Positions 25,932-34,084 of a stretch of 64,000 nt of DNA are shown in pieces. This DNA comes from Lachnospiraceae bacterium A4 (GTDB lineage Bacteria > Bacillota > Clostridia > Lachnospirales > Lachnospiraceae), in NCBI GenBank assembly GCA_000403215.2, contig KE159532.1, positions 34,625 to 98,624 of the forward strand, given 5' to 3'. Made by a program: the position numbers and the translations under genes. The notes beneath the pieces are model-generated. The model saw only the letters and a program-made list of their open reading frames with translations, ran no database searches and was not told the origin of the DNA. Position 1 is the first letter of the stretch. Every line of letters begins with the position of its first letter.

Positions 25932-27683
25932 ATGAGAAAGAAAAAAATACTATCCGTTTTACTGGCGACAGCGATGATGTCAGCAATGTTTACCGGCTGC
26001 GGCGGCGGTGGGGACGATGCGGCGTCAACGAACACAAATTCAGGAGACAACACAAGCGCAGACGTTTCATCTTCAAATTCAGGAGACAGCGCAAACAGCG
26101 GGTCATCTGACTCAGGTGAGATCAAGGAGTTTACAGCATTCTTTGCAGTACCCGGCTCAGAGATTAACGACGACAATGAGATCCAGCAGCTCATTGCGGA
26201 AAAGACCGGCGTGAAGGTAAAGGAGACATGGCTCACAGGGCAGACCGCACAGGAGGCAGTCGGCACACTGATTGCAGGAGGCGAGTATCCTGATTTTATT
26301 GATGGCGGTGACGGATGTGCACAGCTCTATGATGCAGGCGCGCTGGTAGCGCTGGACGACTATATTGACAAATATCCCAATATTAAGGAATTTTTGACAG
26401 AACAGGAATGGGACAAACTCCGTCAGGAGGATGGACATATCTACTGGATTAACCAGTTCGGCAATATCTATGGTGAGGAGAAAGCGACGACACACAACGA
26501 TGAGGCATTCTGGATTCAGACAAGAGTGCTTGAGTGGGCAGGATATCCAGAGGTTCACACCATGGACCAGTACTTTGATCTGATTGAGCGCTACAATGAA
26601 GCCAATCCGACGATGGAGGACGGAACAGCAAATATCCCGTACACGATCCTGTGTGATGACTGGCGGTACTTCTGTCTTGAGAACGCACCAGAGTTCCTTG
26701 ATGGATATCCGAATGACGGAAGCTGTATCGTAGACCCTGAGACACTCACCATCATTGACTACAACACGACACCAACGGCAAAGAGATATTTCCAGAAGCT
26801 GAACGAAGAGTTCAAGAAAGGCATTGTGGACCCTGAGTCTTTCACACAGACTTATGATGAATACATTGCGAAACTTTCTACAGGACGTGTGCTTGGCATG
26901 ATTGATCAGTGGTGGGATTTTGCATACACTGTAAGAGATTCGCTCAAACAGCAGGGACTTGATCTCAAGGGCTGTGATTATGTACCGCTTCCAATCACGA
27001 TTGAGGAAGGTATCAAGAACCAGTGGCACAATTCAGGCGGCGTATTAAATGTTGCAAGCGGAATTGCCATCACAACAAGCTGTAAAGATGTTGAGGGTGC
27101 AATGCAGTTTATCAATGACCTGTTAGATCAGGATGTACATGACCTTCGGTTCTGGGGTGTCAAAGATGTAGATTACAACGTGGATGAAAACGGTGAATTC
27201 TCACGTACAGAGGAGATGAGAATGCAGTCCTCTGATACGGCGTACAAGGCTTCACACAGTTGTACATATTCTTATTTCCCACAGTATGCAGGCACAAGCA
27301 GAGACGGCATCAATGCTATGAAACCAGAGAATCAGCCCAAAGAGTTCTATGATGCTTTGAGCAAGAATGTACAGGAATGCTTTGATGCATACGGCGCACA
27401 GACTTATGTAGATATGCTGGGCACCAGCGAGGCACCAGGTCCTTGGTATCCGATGTACTCCTACTCGAACAACATGACGACAGCCACAGAGGGTGGTACA
27501 GCATGGGCAAAGATGGGCGAGATCAAGCATGAGTATCTGCCAAAGGTTGTTATGGCGGACGACTTTGAGGGTGCTTGGGAAGAGTACATGGAAGTGTACG
27601 ACGGTTGCAATCCGCAGGCATTTATTGATGAGATGCAGGCAGAGCTCGACCGCAGAATGGAAGAAGCTGCAAAGTACAATTAA
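25932..27683 (+). CDS. Extracellular solute-binding lipoprotein (arabinoxylan locus, SBP1)
   Basis: A 583-aa family 1 solute-binding protein of the large LplA/YtcQ type that presents oligosaccharides to the adjacent permeases. The signal peptide ends in the lipobox MFTGC (Cys23), so it is a membrane-anchored lipoprotein. A Gly/Ser/Asn/Asp-rich linker of about 35 residues precedes the binding domain, which begins at EFTAFFAVPGSEI. GAAAGGGAGG precedes ATG 25932. It is clearly paralogous to the second binding protein downstream. The most likely ligand is xylo- or arabinoxylo-oligosaccharide (inference from GH10, GH43 and GH8). A hairpin between it and the permease probably lets it be made in excess. 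Confidence 0.9.
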   Translation: MRKKKILSVLLATAMMSAMFTGCGGGGDDAASTNTNSGDNTSADVSSSNSGDSANSGSSDSGEIKEFTAFFAVPGSEINDDNEIQQLIAEKTGVKVKETWLTGQTAQEAVGTLIAGGEYPDFIDGGDGCAQLYDAGALVALDDYIDKYPNIKEFLTEQEWDKLRQEDGHIYWINQFGNIYGEEKATTHNDEAFWIQTRVLEWAGYPEVHTMDQYFDLIERYNEANPTMEDGTANIPYTILCDDWRYFCLENAPEFLDGYPNDGSCIVDPETLTIIDYNTTPTAKRYFQKLNEEFKKGIVDPESFTQTYDEYIAKLSTGRVLGMIDQWWDFAYTVRDSLKQQGLDLKGCDYVPLPITIEEGIKNQWHNSGGVLNVASGIAITTSCKDVEGAMQFINDLLDQDVHDLRFWGVKDVDYNVDENGEFSRTEEMRMQSSDTAYKASHSCTYSYFPQYAGTSRDGINAMKPENQPKEFYDALSKNVQECFDAYGAQTYVDMLGTSEAPGPWYPMYSYSNNMTTATEGGTAWAKMGEIKHEYLPKVVMADDFEGAWEEYMEVYDGCNPQAFIDEMQAELDRRMEEAAKYN

Positions 27684-27690
27684 TCAGACA

Positions 27691-27719
27691 GGGCGGACTG
27701 ATCGAAACGGTCCGCCCTT
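27691..27719 (+). terminator. Intercistronic hairpin between SBP1 and permease
   Basis: AGGGCGGAC (27691-27699) pairs perfectly with GTCCGCCCT (27711-27719). The tail is only TTTG, so partial termination or 3'-end protection of the binding-protein mRNA is more likely than full termination. Confidence 0.65.
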
Positions 27720-27737
27720 TGTATAAGGAGGGAGATT

Positions 27738-28667
27738 ATGGCTTCACAGGATAAAAAGAGAACAATAACGTGGAAAGAAGTTAAAAAGCAAAAAGTATTG
27801 ATCATATGGTCTTTGATCATTGTTGTTTACGGTGTCATCTTTTGCTACCTTCCACTGGCAGGCTGGATGATGGCATTTCAGGATTATAAGCCCAAGAACG
27901 GGCTGTTTCACTCTGCATTTATTGGATTGGCAAAATTCGAGCAGTTGTTCTCGGATTCCACTTTTATCCGCGTAATCCGAAATACGCTCGGCATGGGTGT
28001 GATCAATCTGGTTGTCACCTTTGTGGCGGCGATTGTGTTTGCGATTTTATTAAATGAGGTGAAATCAAATGGCGGCAAAAAGACAGTACAGACGATTTCG
28101 TATCTGCCCCATTTCCTTTCATGGATTATCGTTACAGGTATTCTTCACGATGCGCTGTCCAGCACAGGAATTATCAATGAGCTGCTGCTGAAATTCCATA
28201 TTTTAGACCAGCCTTTGAATTTCTTTGCACATCCGAAGTATTTCTGGCCAATTGTCGCGTTTGCAAATGTGTGGAAGGAGACAGGCTGGAATGCAATCAT
28301 CTATCTGTCCGCCATCACGGCGATTGACCCATCGCTCTATGAGGCGGCAAACATGGACGGCGCCGGGCGCTGGGCGCGCATCCGCTATGTGACGCTCCCC
28401 GGCATCAAGCCGACGATCATGATTCTTCTGCTCATGAATGTTGGTAATGTATTGAACGCAGGCTTTGAAATCCAGTATCTGCTTGGAAACGGTCTGGTAA
28501 AGAGTGTGTCCGAGACAATTGATATCTATGTGTTGAAGTGGGGTATCAGCCAGAACGATTTCTCCATCGGTACAGCGGCAGGTATCTTTAAGAGCTTTGT
28601 AAGTATCGTGCTGATTGTGATTGCAAATCAGATTGCAAAGAAAAATGGTGAAGAACGGCTGTTCTAG
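27738..28667 (+). CDS. ABC sugar permease, LplB type
   Basis: A 309-aa inner-membrane subunit with six hydrophobic segments. The EAA loop that docks the ATPase reads YEAANMDGAGRWARIRYVTLPGI. The N-terminal WSLIIVVYGVIFCYLPLAGWMMAFQDYKP is typical for LplB-type permeases of large-binding-protein systems. It follows SBP1 and precedes the second permease by 15 bases. No ATPase is encoded here; such importers usually share an MsmX-type ATPase encoded elsewhere. Confidence 0.92.
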   Translation: MASQDKKRTITWKEVKKQKVLIIWSLIIVVYGVIFCYLPLAGWMMAFQDYKPKNGLFHSAFIGLAKFEQLFSDSTFIRVIRNTLGMGVINLVVTFVAAIVFAILLNEVKSNGGKKTVQTISYLPHFLSWIIVTGILHDALSSTGIINELLLKFHILDQPLNFFAHPKYFWPIVAFANVWKETGWNAIIYLSAITAIDPSLYEAANMDGAGRWARIRYVTLPGIKPTIMILLLMNVGNVLNAGFEIQYLLGNGLVKSVSETIDIYVLKWGISQNDFSIGTAAGIFKSFVSIVLIVIANQIAKKNGEERLF

Positions 28668-28682
28668 AAAGGAGATGCAGAA

Positions 28683-29585
28683 ATGAATAAGATGAAAGGT
28701 ACGAAGATAAAAACCTCTGCGTGGGACAAAGTGTTTGTTGTGTGCAACACGCTGTTTATGATTGCGTTTGTAGTCGTTACACTGTACCCGGTATTGAATA
28801 CGCTTGCCATTTCGTTTAACGATGGTACAGATGCGTTGAGAGGCGGCATTTATCTGTGGCCGCGTAAATGGACACTCAAGAATTATATCACAGTGCTTCA
28901 GAAGCAGAACTTAATCACAGGTGCGTACATCACTGTGGCAAGAACAGTTTCAGGCACACTGCTTGCACTGGCGGCAAATGCGATTCTTGCGTTTATCGTG
29001 AGCAGGAAGAACTTTTTGTTCAAGCGTGAGCTCTCCCTGTTCTGGGTAATCACCATGTATGTAAACGGCGGTATGATTCCGACTTTCCTGTTGTACAGAG
29101 GTCTGCATCTGACAAACAGCTTTTGGGTTTATATTATCCCGGGAATGTTCAGCGCATTTAACATGCTGGTCATTCGTACATACATGGCTGGAATACCAGA
29201 CAGCCTTGAGGAGTCTGCACAGCTTGACGGCGCAGGCTACACCACAATTTTTTTGAAAATTATATCACCGCTCTGCAAACCAGTGTATGCAACCGTCGCG
29301 CTCTTTGTGGCAGTGGGACAGTGGAACTCATGGTTTGATGCCATGCTGTACAACAGAATGAGCTCTCATCTGACCACCTTGCAGTACGAGCTGATGAAGC
29401 TGTTATCCTCCGTCACCAATCAGGGAACTTCTGCGGAGGCGATGAAGAATGCGGCTGGAACGGTCACGCCGACTTCCGTCCGCGCAGCAGCGACAATTCT
29501 CACCATGCTTCCGATTATCTGTCTGTATCCGTTTTTGCAGCGGTATTTCGTGACAGGTCTTACGATTGGCGGTGTGAAGGAGTAA
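28683..29585 (+). CDS. ABC sugar permease, YtcP type
   Basis: A 300-aa second permease subunit with six hydrophobic segments and EAA loop EESAQLDGAGYTTIFLKIISPL. It ends in TVALFVAVGQWNSWFDAML and a final FVTGLTIGGVKE, typical of the YtcP/CUT1 group. GAAAGGAG precedes ATG 28683. It forms a heterodimer with the upstream permease; the next gene, SBP2, has its own promoter. Confidence 0.92.
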   Translation: MNKMKGTKIKTSAWDKVFVVCNTLFMIAFVVVTLYPVLNTLAISFNDGTDALRGGIYLWPRKWTLKNYITVLQKQNLITGAYITVARTVSGTLLALAANAILAFIVSRKNFLFKRELSLFWVITMYVNGGMIPTFLLYRGLHLTNSFWVYIIPGMFSAFNMLVIRTYMAGIPDSLEESAQLDGAGYTTIFLKIISPLCKPVYATVALFVAVGQWNSWFDAMLYNRMSSHLTTLQYELMKLLSSVTNQGTSAEAMKNAAGTVTPTSVRAAATILTMLPIICLYPFLQRYFVTGLTIGGVKE

Positions 29586-29634
29586 CTTTTATATAGTTCC
29601 TTAGAAATTAGATAAAAAGAAGCGGTTGCGCATA

Positions 29635-29663
29635 TTGCTGGCAAATGTCAAAATGGATATAAT
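29635..29663 (+). promoter_or_regulatory. Promoter of SBP2-GH43-GH8 operon
   Basis: TTGCTG at 29635-29640, a 17-base spacer and consensus TATAAT at 29658-29663, 33 bases before the SBP2 start. Confidence 0.78.
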
Positions 29664-29696
29664 AAGTGGCAGAAACAGACAAAAAGGAGTCAGCAG

Positions 29697-31334
29697 ATGA
29701 AGAAAAAGAACGTGACGGCATGTATTTTGGCGGTGGCTGCGTTGTCTATTGTATGTGTGGCAGCAAGTATCGCAAATGGCAGCAGAGACAAAAAAATAAA
29801 GGAATTTACTGCTTTCTTTGATGTTCAAGGCGAGGAAATTGATGAGGATAACGAGATTCGGGAGCTCATCGCGCAGAAGACCGGCGCGCGCTGTATTGAA
29901 CAGTGGCTTTCCGGGAAATCCGCGGAGGATGCAGTTGCATCCTTTATCGCAAGCGGAGAATACACGGATTTTATCTCGGGAAGCACGATACTCTATGAGG
30001 CGCGCGCGCTGGTACCGATTGATGCGTACTGGGACAATTACCCGAATATCAAGAATTTTCTGCCGGCAGAACTGTGGGACAGATTCCGCCAGCCGGACGG
30101 ACATATCTATTGGATTCCGCAGTTTGGTGTCGTGCATGGCAAGTCGGCGGAGGTGCTGCATGAGGGTGAGGCGTTCTGGATACAGACGCGGGTGCTCAAA
30201 TGGGCAGGGTATCCCCAAATCCGCACGGTGGACGAGTATTTTGACTTGATTGAAGCGTATGTGGCGGCAAATCCTATGATGGGAGATGAGAAGAATATAC
30301 CGTTTACCATACTCTGTGACGACTGGCGGGATTTCTGTCTGGAGAATCCGCCGCAGTTTCTCGACGGGTATCCCAATGACGGCAGTTGCATGGTGGATGC
30401 AGAGACGCAGACGGTGCTGGACTACAACACGACCGAGACTGCCAGAAGGTATTTTCAAAAATTAAATGAGGAGTACAAGAAAGGAATCATCGATCAGGAA
30501 TTTTTTACACAGAACTATAAAGAATATCTTGAGAAGCTTGCAAGCGGCAGGGTGCTTGGCATGGTGGATCAGTGGTGGCAGTTCTCGTATGCGGTCAACA
30601 ATTCACTCGAACGGCTGGCTGATCATGGCTGTAGTTATGTGCCGCTGCCGATCACAATTGACAGGAGTGTCACAAACCAGTGGCATGTGAAGCGGGGGGC
30701 GGAGCTGAGTGTTGCAGACGGCATTGCGATCACGGTAAGCTGCGAGGACATAGCTGGGGCGATGCAGTTTCTCAATGATATTCTGGACGAGGAGATTATA
30801 AAGCTCAGATATTGGGGCATCGAGGGCGTGGATTACGAAGTCAGTGAAAATGGTATGTATTTCAGGACGCCTGAGCAGAGAGTGAAGTCGAGAGATATCG
30901 AATACAAAAACGCGCATTTTTGTATATATTCTCATTTTCCGCGGATAGAGGGAATGCTCGGCGACGGGATGAATGCTTTTTCGCCGGAATATCAGGAGGA
31001 GGAATTTCTCAATGGATTAGTTTCAGATGTGCGGGAGTGTCTGGCTGCCTATGGATGTAGGACCTATGTGGAGATGCTTGGCACGAATGAAGCGCCGGGA
31101 CCTTGGTTTCCGATGTACTCGTTCTCGGAGATGCTCACACAGGAATCAATGGCAGGAAGAGTGTGGGACTGCATGAAAAGCGTCAAAAATGAGTATCTGC
31201 CGCGGGTTGTCATGACAGAGGATTTTGATGCGATGTGGCAGCAGTATATGCAGAGCTATAAGGCGTGCCAGCCTGAAATATTTTTCGATGCGATGCAGCA
31301 GGAATTGGAACGCAGAATAAACATTTCCAAATGA
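29697..31334 (+). CDS. Second solute-binding protein, paralog of SBP1 without a clear lipobox
   Basis: A 545-aa paralog of SBP1, matching it along nearly the whole binding domain (for example DGHIYWIPQFG against DGHIYWINQFG, and shared MLGTNEAPGPW/MLGTSEAPGPW). The N-terminus is a hydrophobic segment (ACILAVAALSIVCVAASIA) with Cys9 and Cys20 but no typical lipobox, and the Gly/Ser linker of SBP1 is missing. It may be a membrane-tethered or secreted binding protein. It has its own promoter and leads the GH43/GH8 operon. Roles could be binding a different oligosaccharide for the same permeases, or presenting ligand to a sensor (inference). Confidence 0.85.
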   Translation: MKKKNVTACILAVAALSIVCVAASIANGSRDKKIKEFTAFFDVQGEEIDEDNEIRELIAQKTGARCIEQWLSGKSAEDAVASFIASGEYTDFISGSTILYEARALVPIDAYWDNYPNIKNFLPAELWDRFRQPDGHIYWIPQFGVVHGKSAEVLHEGEAFWIQTRVLKWAGYPQIRTVDEYFDLIEAYVAANPMMGDEKNIPFTILCDDWRDFCLENPPQFLDGYPNDGSCMVDAETQTVLDYNTTETARRYFQKLNEEYKKGIIDQEFFTQNYKEYLEKLASGRVLGMVDQWWQFSYAVNNSLERLADHGCSYVPLPITIDRSVTNQWHVKRGAELSVADGIAITVSCEDIAGAMQFLNDILDEEIIKLRYWGIEGVDYEVSENGMYFRTPEQRVKSRDIEYKNAHFCIYSHFPRIEGMLGDGMNAFSPEYQEEEFLNGLVSDVRECLAAYGCRTYVEMLGTNEAPGPWFPMYSFSEMLTQESMAGRVWDCMKSVKNEYLPRVVMTEDFDAMWQQYMQSYKACQPEIFFDAMQQELERRINISK

Positions 31335-31396
31335 GGCTATTGCGTATGCGATAGCCTTTTTTGGAGGCAGCTTTACAGAGGAGGGAGTCAGCAGGA

Positions 31397-32827
31397 ATGA
31401 CACTAAGACAAGGATATAAGAAACAGGGCGAACACAATCCAGTCATGACGCAGCGGTTTGGGGCAGACCCGTATGCGCTGGTGTACGAGGGGAGAGTTTA
31501 CCTGTATATGACAGGAGACACTTTTATCCGTGATGAAAATGGCGAGGTGATGGAGAATGTATATTCCCAGATTGATAGGATAAATGTCATATCCTCGGAA
31601 GATTTGGTGAACTGGACAGATCACGGTACCGTGTATGCGGCAGGGGCAAATGGCGCAGCGCCGTGGGGGAAAAATTCATGGGCGCCCGCGGCAGCCTGCA
31701 AAGAGATTGACGGCGTGATGAAGTTTTTCCTGTATTTTGCAAACGGTGGCAATGGCATCGCAGTGCTAGAGGCGGACAGTCCGACAGGCCCGTTTACAGA
31801 CAGGCTGGTGAAACCCTTGATTTCAAGGCAGACGCCGGCATGCAGCGATGTGACATGGCTGTTTGATCCGGCTGTGCTGGTGGACGATGACGGAGAGGCA
31901 TATCTTTATTTTGGCGGCGGTATTCCGAATGCGGACATGGCGGCGAATCCGGGGACTGCAAGAGTCGTGCAGCTTGGCGGGGACATGCAGAGCCTGCGGG
32001 GGACGCCGGTGGTGATTGCAGATGTGCCGTATTTATTTGAAGATTCCGGCATCAACAAGATCAACGGCAGGTATTACTATTCCTATTGCTCGAATTTTTC
32101 AATACCCGAAGAGCAGGTTTCCTCACTTGGATTTGACAAGGGGGAGATTCTGGTTATGACCAGTACAAATCCGATGGGACCCTTTGAGCTTGTTGGACCG
32201 ATCTTAAAAAATCCCGGTTGGTTTTTTGGGCTGGAAGGCAATAACCATCATTGCATGTTTCAGTTTATGGATCAGTGGTATATGGCGTATCATACAAGGA
32301 TTCTTGAGGAGAGAATGGGAATTTTGCAAAATTACAGAAGCACGAGCATTGACAGCGTGCAGATTGACGGGAATGGCAGAATCAGCAGCATACAGGCGAC
32401 AAGGGAAGGTGTTGCGCAGACCCAGCCGTTTTATCCTTATTGTAAGCATAAAGCAGTCACAATGGCAGCGATGGGCGGCATTACCACAACACAGTACGGA
32501 GAGGACGCTGTCAAATATGGTTCCGGGGAGATGCTTTTGACAGGGATATCAGACGGAAGCTGGATCCAGCTCTGCGGGGTGGACTTTGGAGAAAAAATGG
32601 TTCAGTGCCTGGAAATGACAGTGCGGGGAACACAGGGAGGCTGTGTGAAAGCATATCTGGACAGTCCTCATGGCACATGCTTGTGCGAGACAGCGCTCAT
32701 ACCCGGAGATACGCAGGAGTTTACTGTCTGCAAGGGCATAGTCAACAGGCGGTTAAATGGGATTCATGACCTCTATTTTGTATTTCAGGGAGAGGGCTAT
32801 GAAGTGTATGATTGGAGGTTTGTATGA
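31397..32827 (+). CDS. GH43 arabinofuranosidase/beta-xylosidase with CBM6-like tail
   Basis: A 476-aa intracellular glycoside hydrolase. The five-bladed GH43 fold shows the catalytic base Asp24 in QRFGADPYALVYEGRVYLY, the pKa-modulating Asp in WLFDPAVLVDDDGEAYLYF and the acid Glu in LFEDSGINKINGRYYYSYC. The last 130 residues look like a CBM6 (QLCGVDFGEK, VKAYLDSP, HDLYFVFQG). No signal peptide, so it acts on imported oligosaccharides, probably removing arabinose or xylose. The start is ATG 31397, with AGCAGGA and GAGGGAG upstream. Its stop overlaps the GH8 start by four bases (ATGA). Confidence 0.88.
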   Translation: MTLRQGYKKQGEHNPVMTQRFGADPYALVYEGRVYLYMTGDTFIRDENGEVMENVYSQIDRINVISSEDLVNWTDHGTVYAAGANGAAPWGKNSWAPAAACKEIDGVMKFFLYFANGGNGIAVLEADSPTGPFTDRLVKPLISRQTPACSDVTWLFDPAVLVDDDGEAYLYFGGGIPNADMAANPGTARVVQLGGDMQSLRGTPVVIADVPYLFEDSGINKINGRYYYSYCSNFSIPEEQVSSLGFDKGEILVMTSTNPMGPFELVGPILKNPGWFFGLEGNNHHCMFQFMDQWYMAYHTRILEERMGILQNYRSTSIDSVQIDGNGRISSIQATREGVAQTQPFYPYCKHKAVTMAAMGGITTTQYGEDAVKYGSGEMLLTGISDGSWIQLCGVDFGEKMVQCLEMTVRGTQGGCVKAYLDSPHGTCLCETALIPGDTQEFTVCKGIVNRRLNGIHDLYFVFQGEGYEVYDWRFV

Positions 32828-33954
32828 AAGAGACATACCGTAATATATTTGCGGAAATGGGCATAGCGCAGCAGCAGATTGATAAGCGTCTGCGGGAAAT
32901 CCGCGATTTTTATTTTGACGGAAAGGACGACGAGCGTGTCTATTACCCGGTGGGCGATGACATGGCATATATCATGGACACAGGAAACAATGACGCGCGC
33001 ACGGAAGGCATGTCCTACGGAATGATGCTCTGTGTGCAGCTCGATCTGCGCGAAGCGTTTGACCGCCTCTGGAAGTGGACAAAGACGTATATGTGGATGC
33101 CAGACGGCGAAAACGAAGGATATTTTGCATGGTCCTGCGCTACGGACGGGACGAAAAATGCCGAGAGCCCTGCACCGGACGGCGAAGAGTTTTTTGCGAT
33201 GGCGCTGTTTTTTGCATCGCACCGGTGGGGCGACGGCGAGGGGATTTTCAATTATTCCCATGAGGCAAAGGAGATACTGCGCGCGTGTCTCCATAAGGGA
33301 GAGAACGGCAGGGCCGGTGCACCGATGTGGAACCGGGAAAATTACCAGATTTTATTTGTGCCGGGGTGCGGCTTCACAGACCCGTCGTATCATCTGCCGC
33401 ATTTTTATGAGTTGTTTGCGCAGTGGGCATATGAGGAGGACAGACCCTTCTGGGCACGGGCGGCGCTTGAGAGCCGCAGGTATCTTGCGGCTGCCTGTCA
33501 TCCGGAGACAGGGTTTTCGGCAGAGTACGCTGAATTTGACGGAAGCCCGATGAGCAGGCGGCTGCCGTGGACAGACGAACGGCACGACTGGTTCTACAGT
33601 GATTCCTATCGCACTGTGGCAAACATCGGACTGGACTATGAGTGGTTTGGAATGGACGAGGGCCAGTGTCAGGCGGCACAAAAAATACAGGAATTTCTGC
33701 TGGAGGATGGCAGGAAAAATACCTATCACATCTATGAGACAGACGGAAGGATTGCCGGGGAGCAGGCGCTTCATCCAGTGGCAGTCACCGCGACGGTGGC
33801 AATGTCTGTGCTTGCGGCGGATACACCCTACAGCAAGGAGTGGGTAGAGCGGTTCTGGAACCTTCCGATGCGCACAGGCGGCAGGAGGTATTATGACAAT
33901 TGTCTGTATTTCTTTGCATTTTTAGCGCTCAGTGGAAATTATAGAATCTGGTAG
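32824..33954 (+). CDS. GH8 reducing-end xylose-releasing exo-oligoxylanase (Rex type)
   Basis: A 376-aa intracellular GH8 enzyme. The family motif TEGMSYGM gives general acid Glu61; Asp119 in PDGEEFFA and Asp260 in WFYSDSYRT match the other catalytic positions described for Bacillus halodurans Rex. With no signal peptide and a GH43 partner, removal of xylose from the reducing end of imported xylo-oligosaccharides is the best reading; endo-activity is less likely. GGAGG inside the GH43 gene and the ATGA overlap set the start at 32824, not the upstream in-frame TTG at 32812. Confidence 0.87.
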   Translation: MKETYRNIFAEMGIAQQQIDKRLREIRDFYFDGKDDERVYYPVGDDMAYIMDTGNNDARTEGMSYGMMLCVQLDLREAFDRLWKWTKTYMWMPDGENEGYFAWSCATDGTKNAESPAPDGEEFFAMALFFASHRWGDGEGIFNYSHEAKEILRACLHKGENGRAGAPMWNRENYQILFVPGCGFTDPSYHLPHFYELFAQWAYEEDRPFWARAALESRRYLAAACHPETGFSAEYAEFDGSPMSRRLPWTDERHDWFYSDSYRTVANIGLDYEWFGMDEGQCQAAQKIQEFLLEDGRKNTYHIYETDGRIAGEQALHPVAVTATVAMSVLAADTPYSKEWVERFWNLPMRTGGRRYYDNCLYFFAFLALSGNYRIW

Positions 33955-33966
33955 GAATGTGTTCAT

Positions 33967-34018
33967 AAAAAACAGGGATAAGATGTTTAGTTTGACGGGT
34001 AACATCGTCCCTGTTTTT
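33967..34018 (+). terminator. Terminator after GH8
   Basis: AAAAACAGGG pairs with CCCTGTTTTT (34009-34018), with an inner GATGTT/AACATC stem. It closes the SBP2-GH43-GH8 operon before the chemoreceptor. Confidence 0.85.
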
Positions 34019-34084
34019 CATACAATAAGGATAGCAGAATGGCGGCAGAAGATAAAATGAAAAAATAAAGGAGGTACAAAGAGG

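Noticed and set aside
26157..27029. Minus-strand open frame opposite SBP1 (and a similar one at 29601-30458 opposite SBP2)
   Set aside because: The two reverse frames resemble each other only because the binding-protein genes are paralogs; no ribosome-binding site or domain supports them.
33992..34026. TTGACG..TACAAT as a promoter for MCP1
   Set aside because: The spacer is 23 bases and the -35 lies in the loop of the GH8 terminator; no sigma-28-type flagellar promoter was recognised there either.
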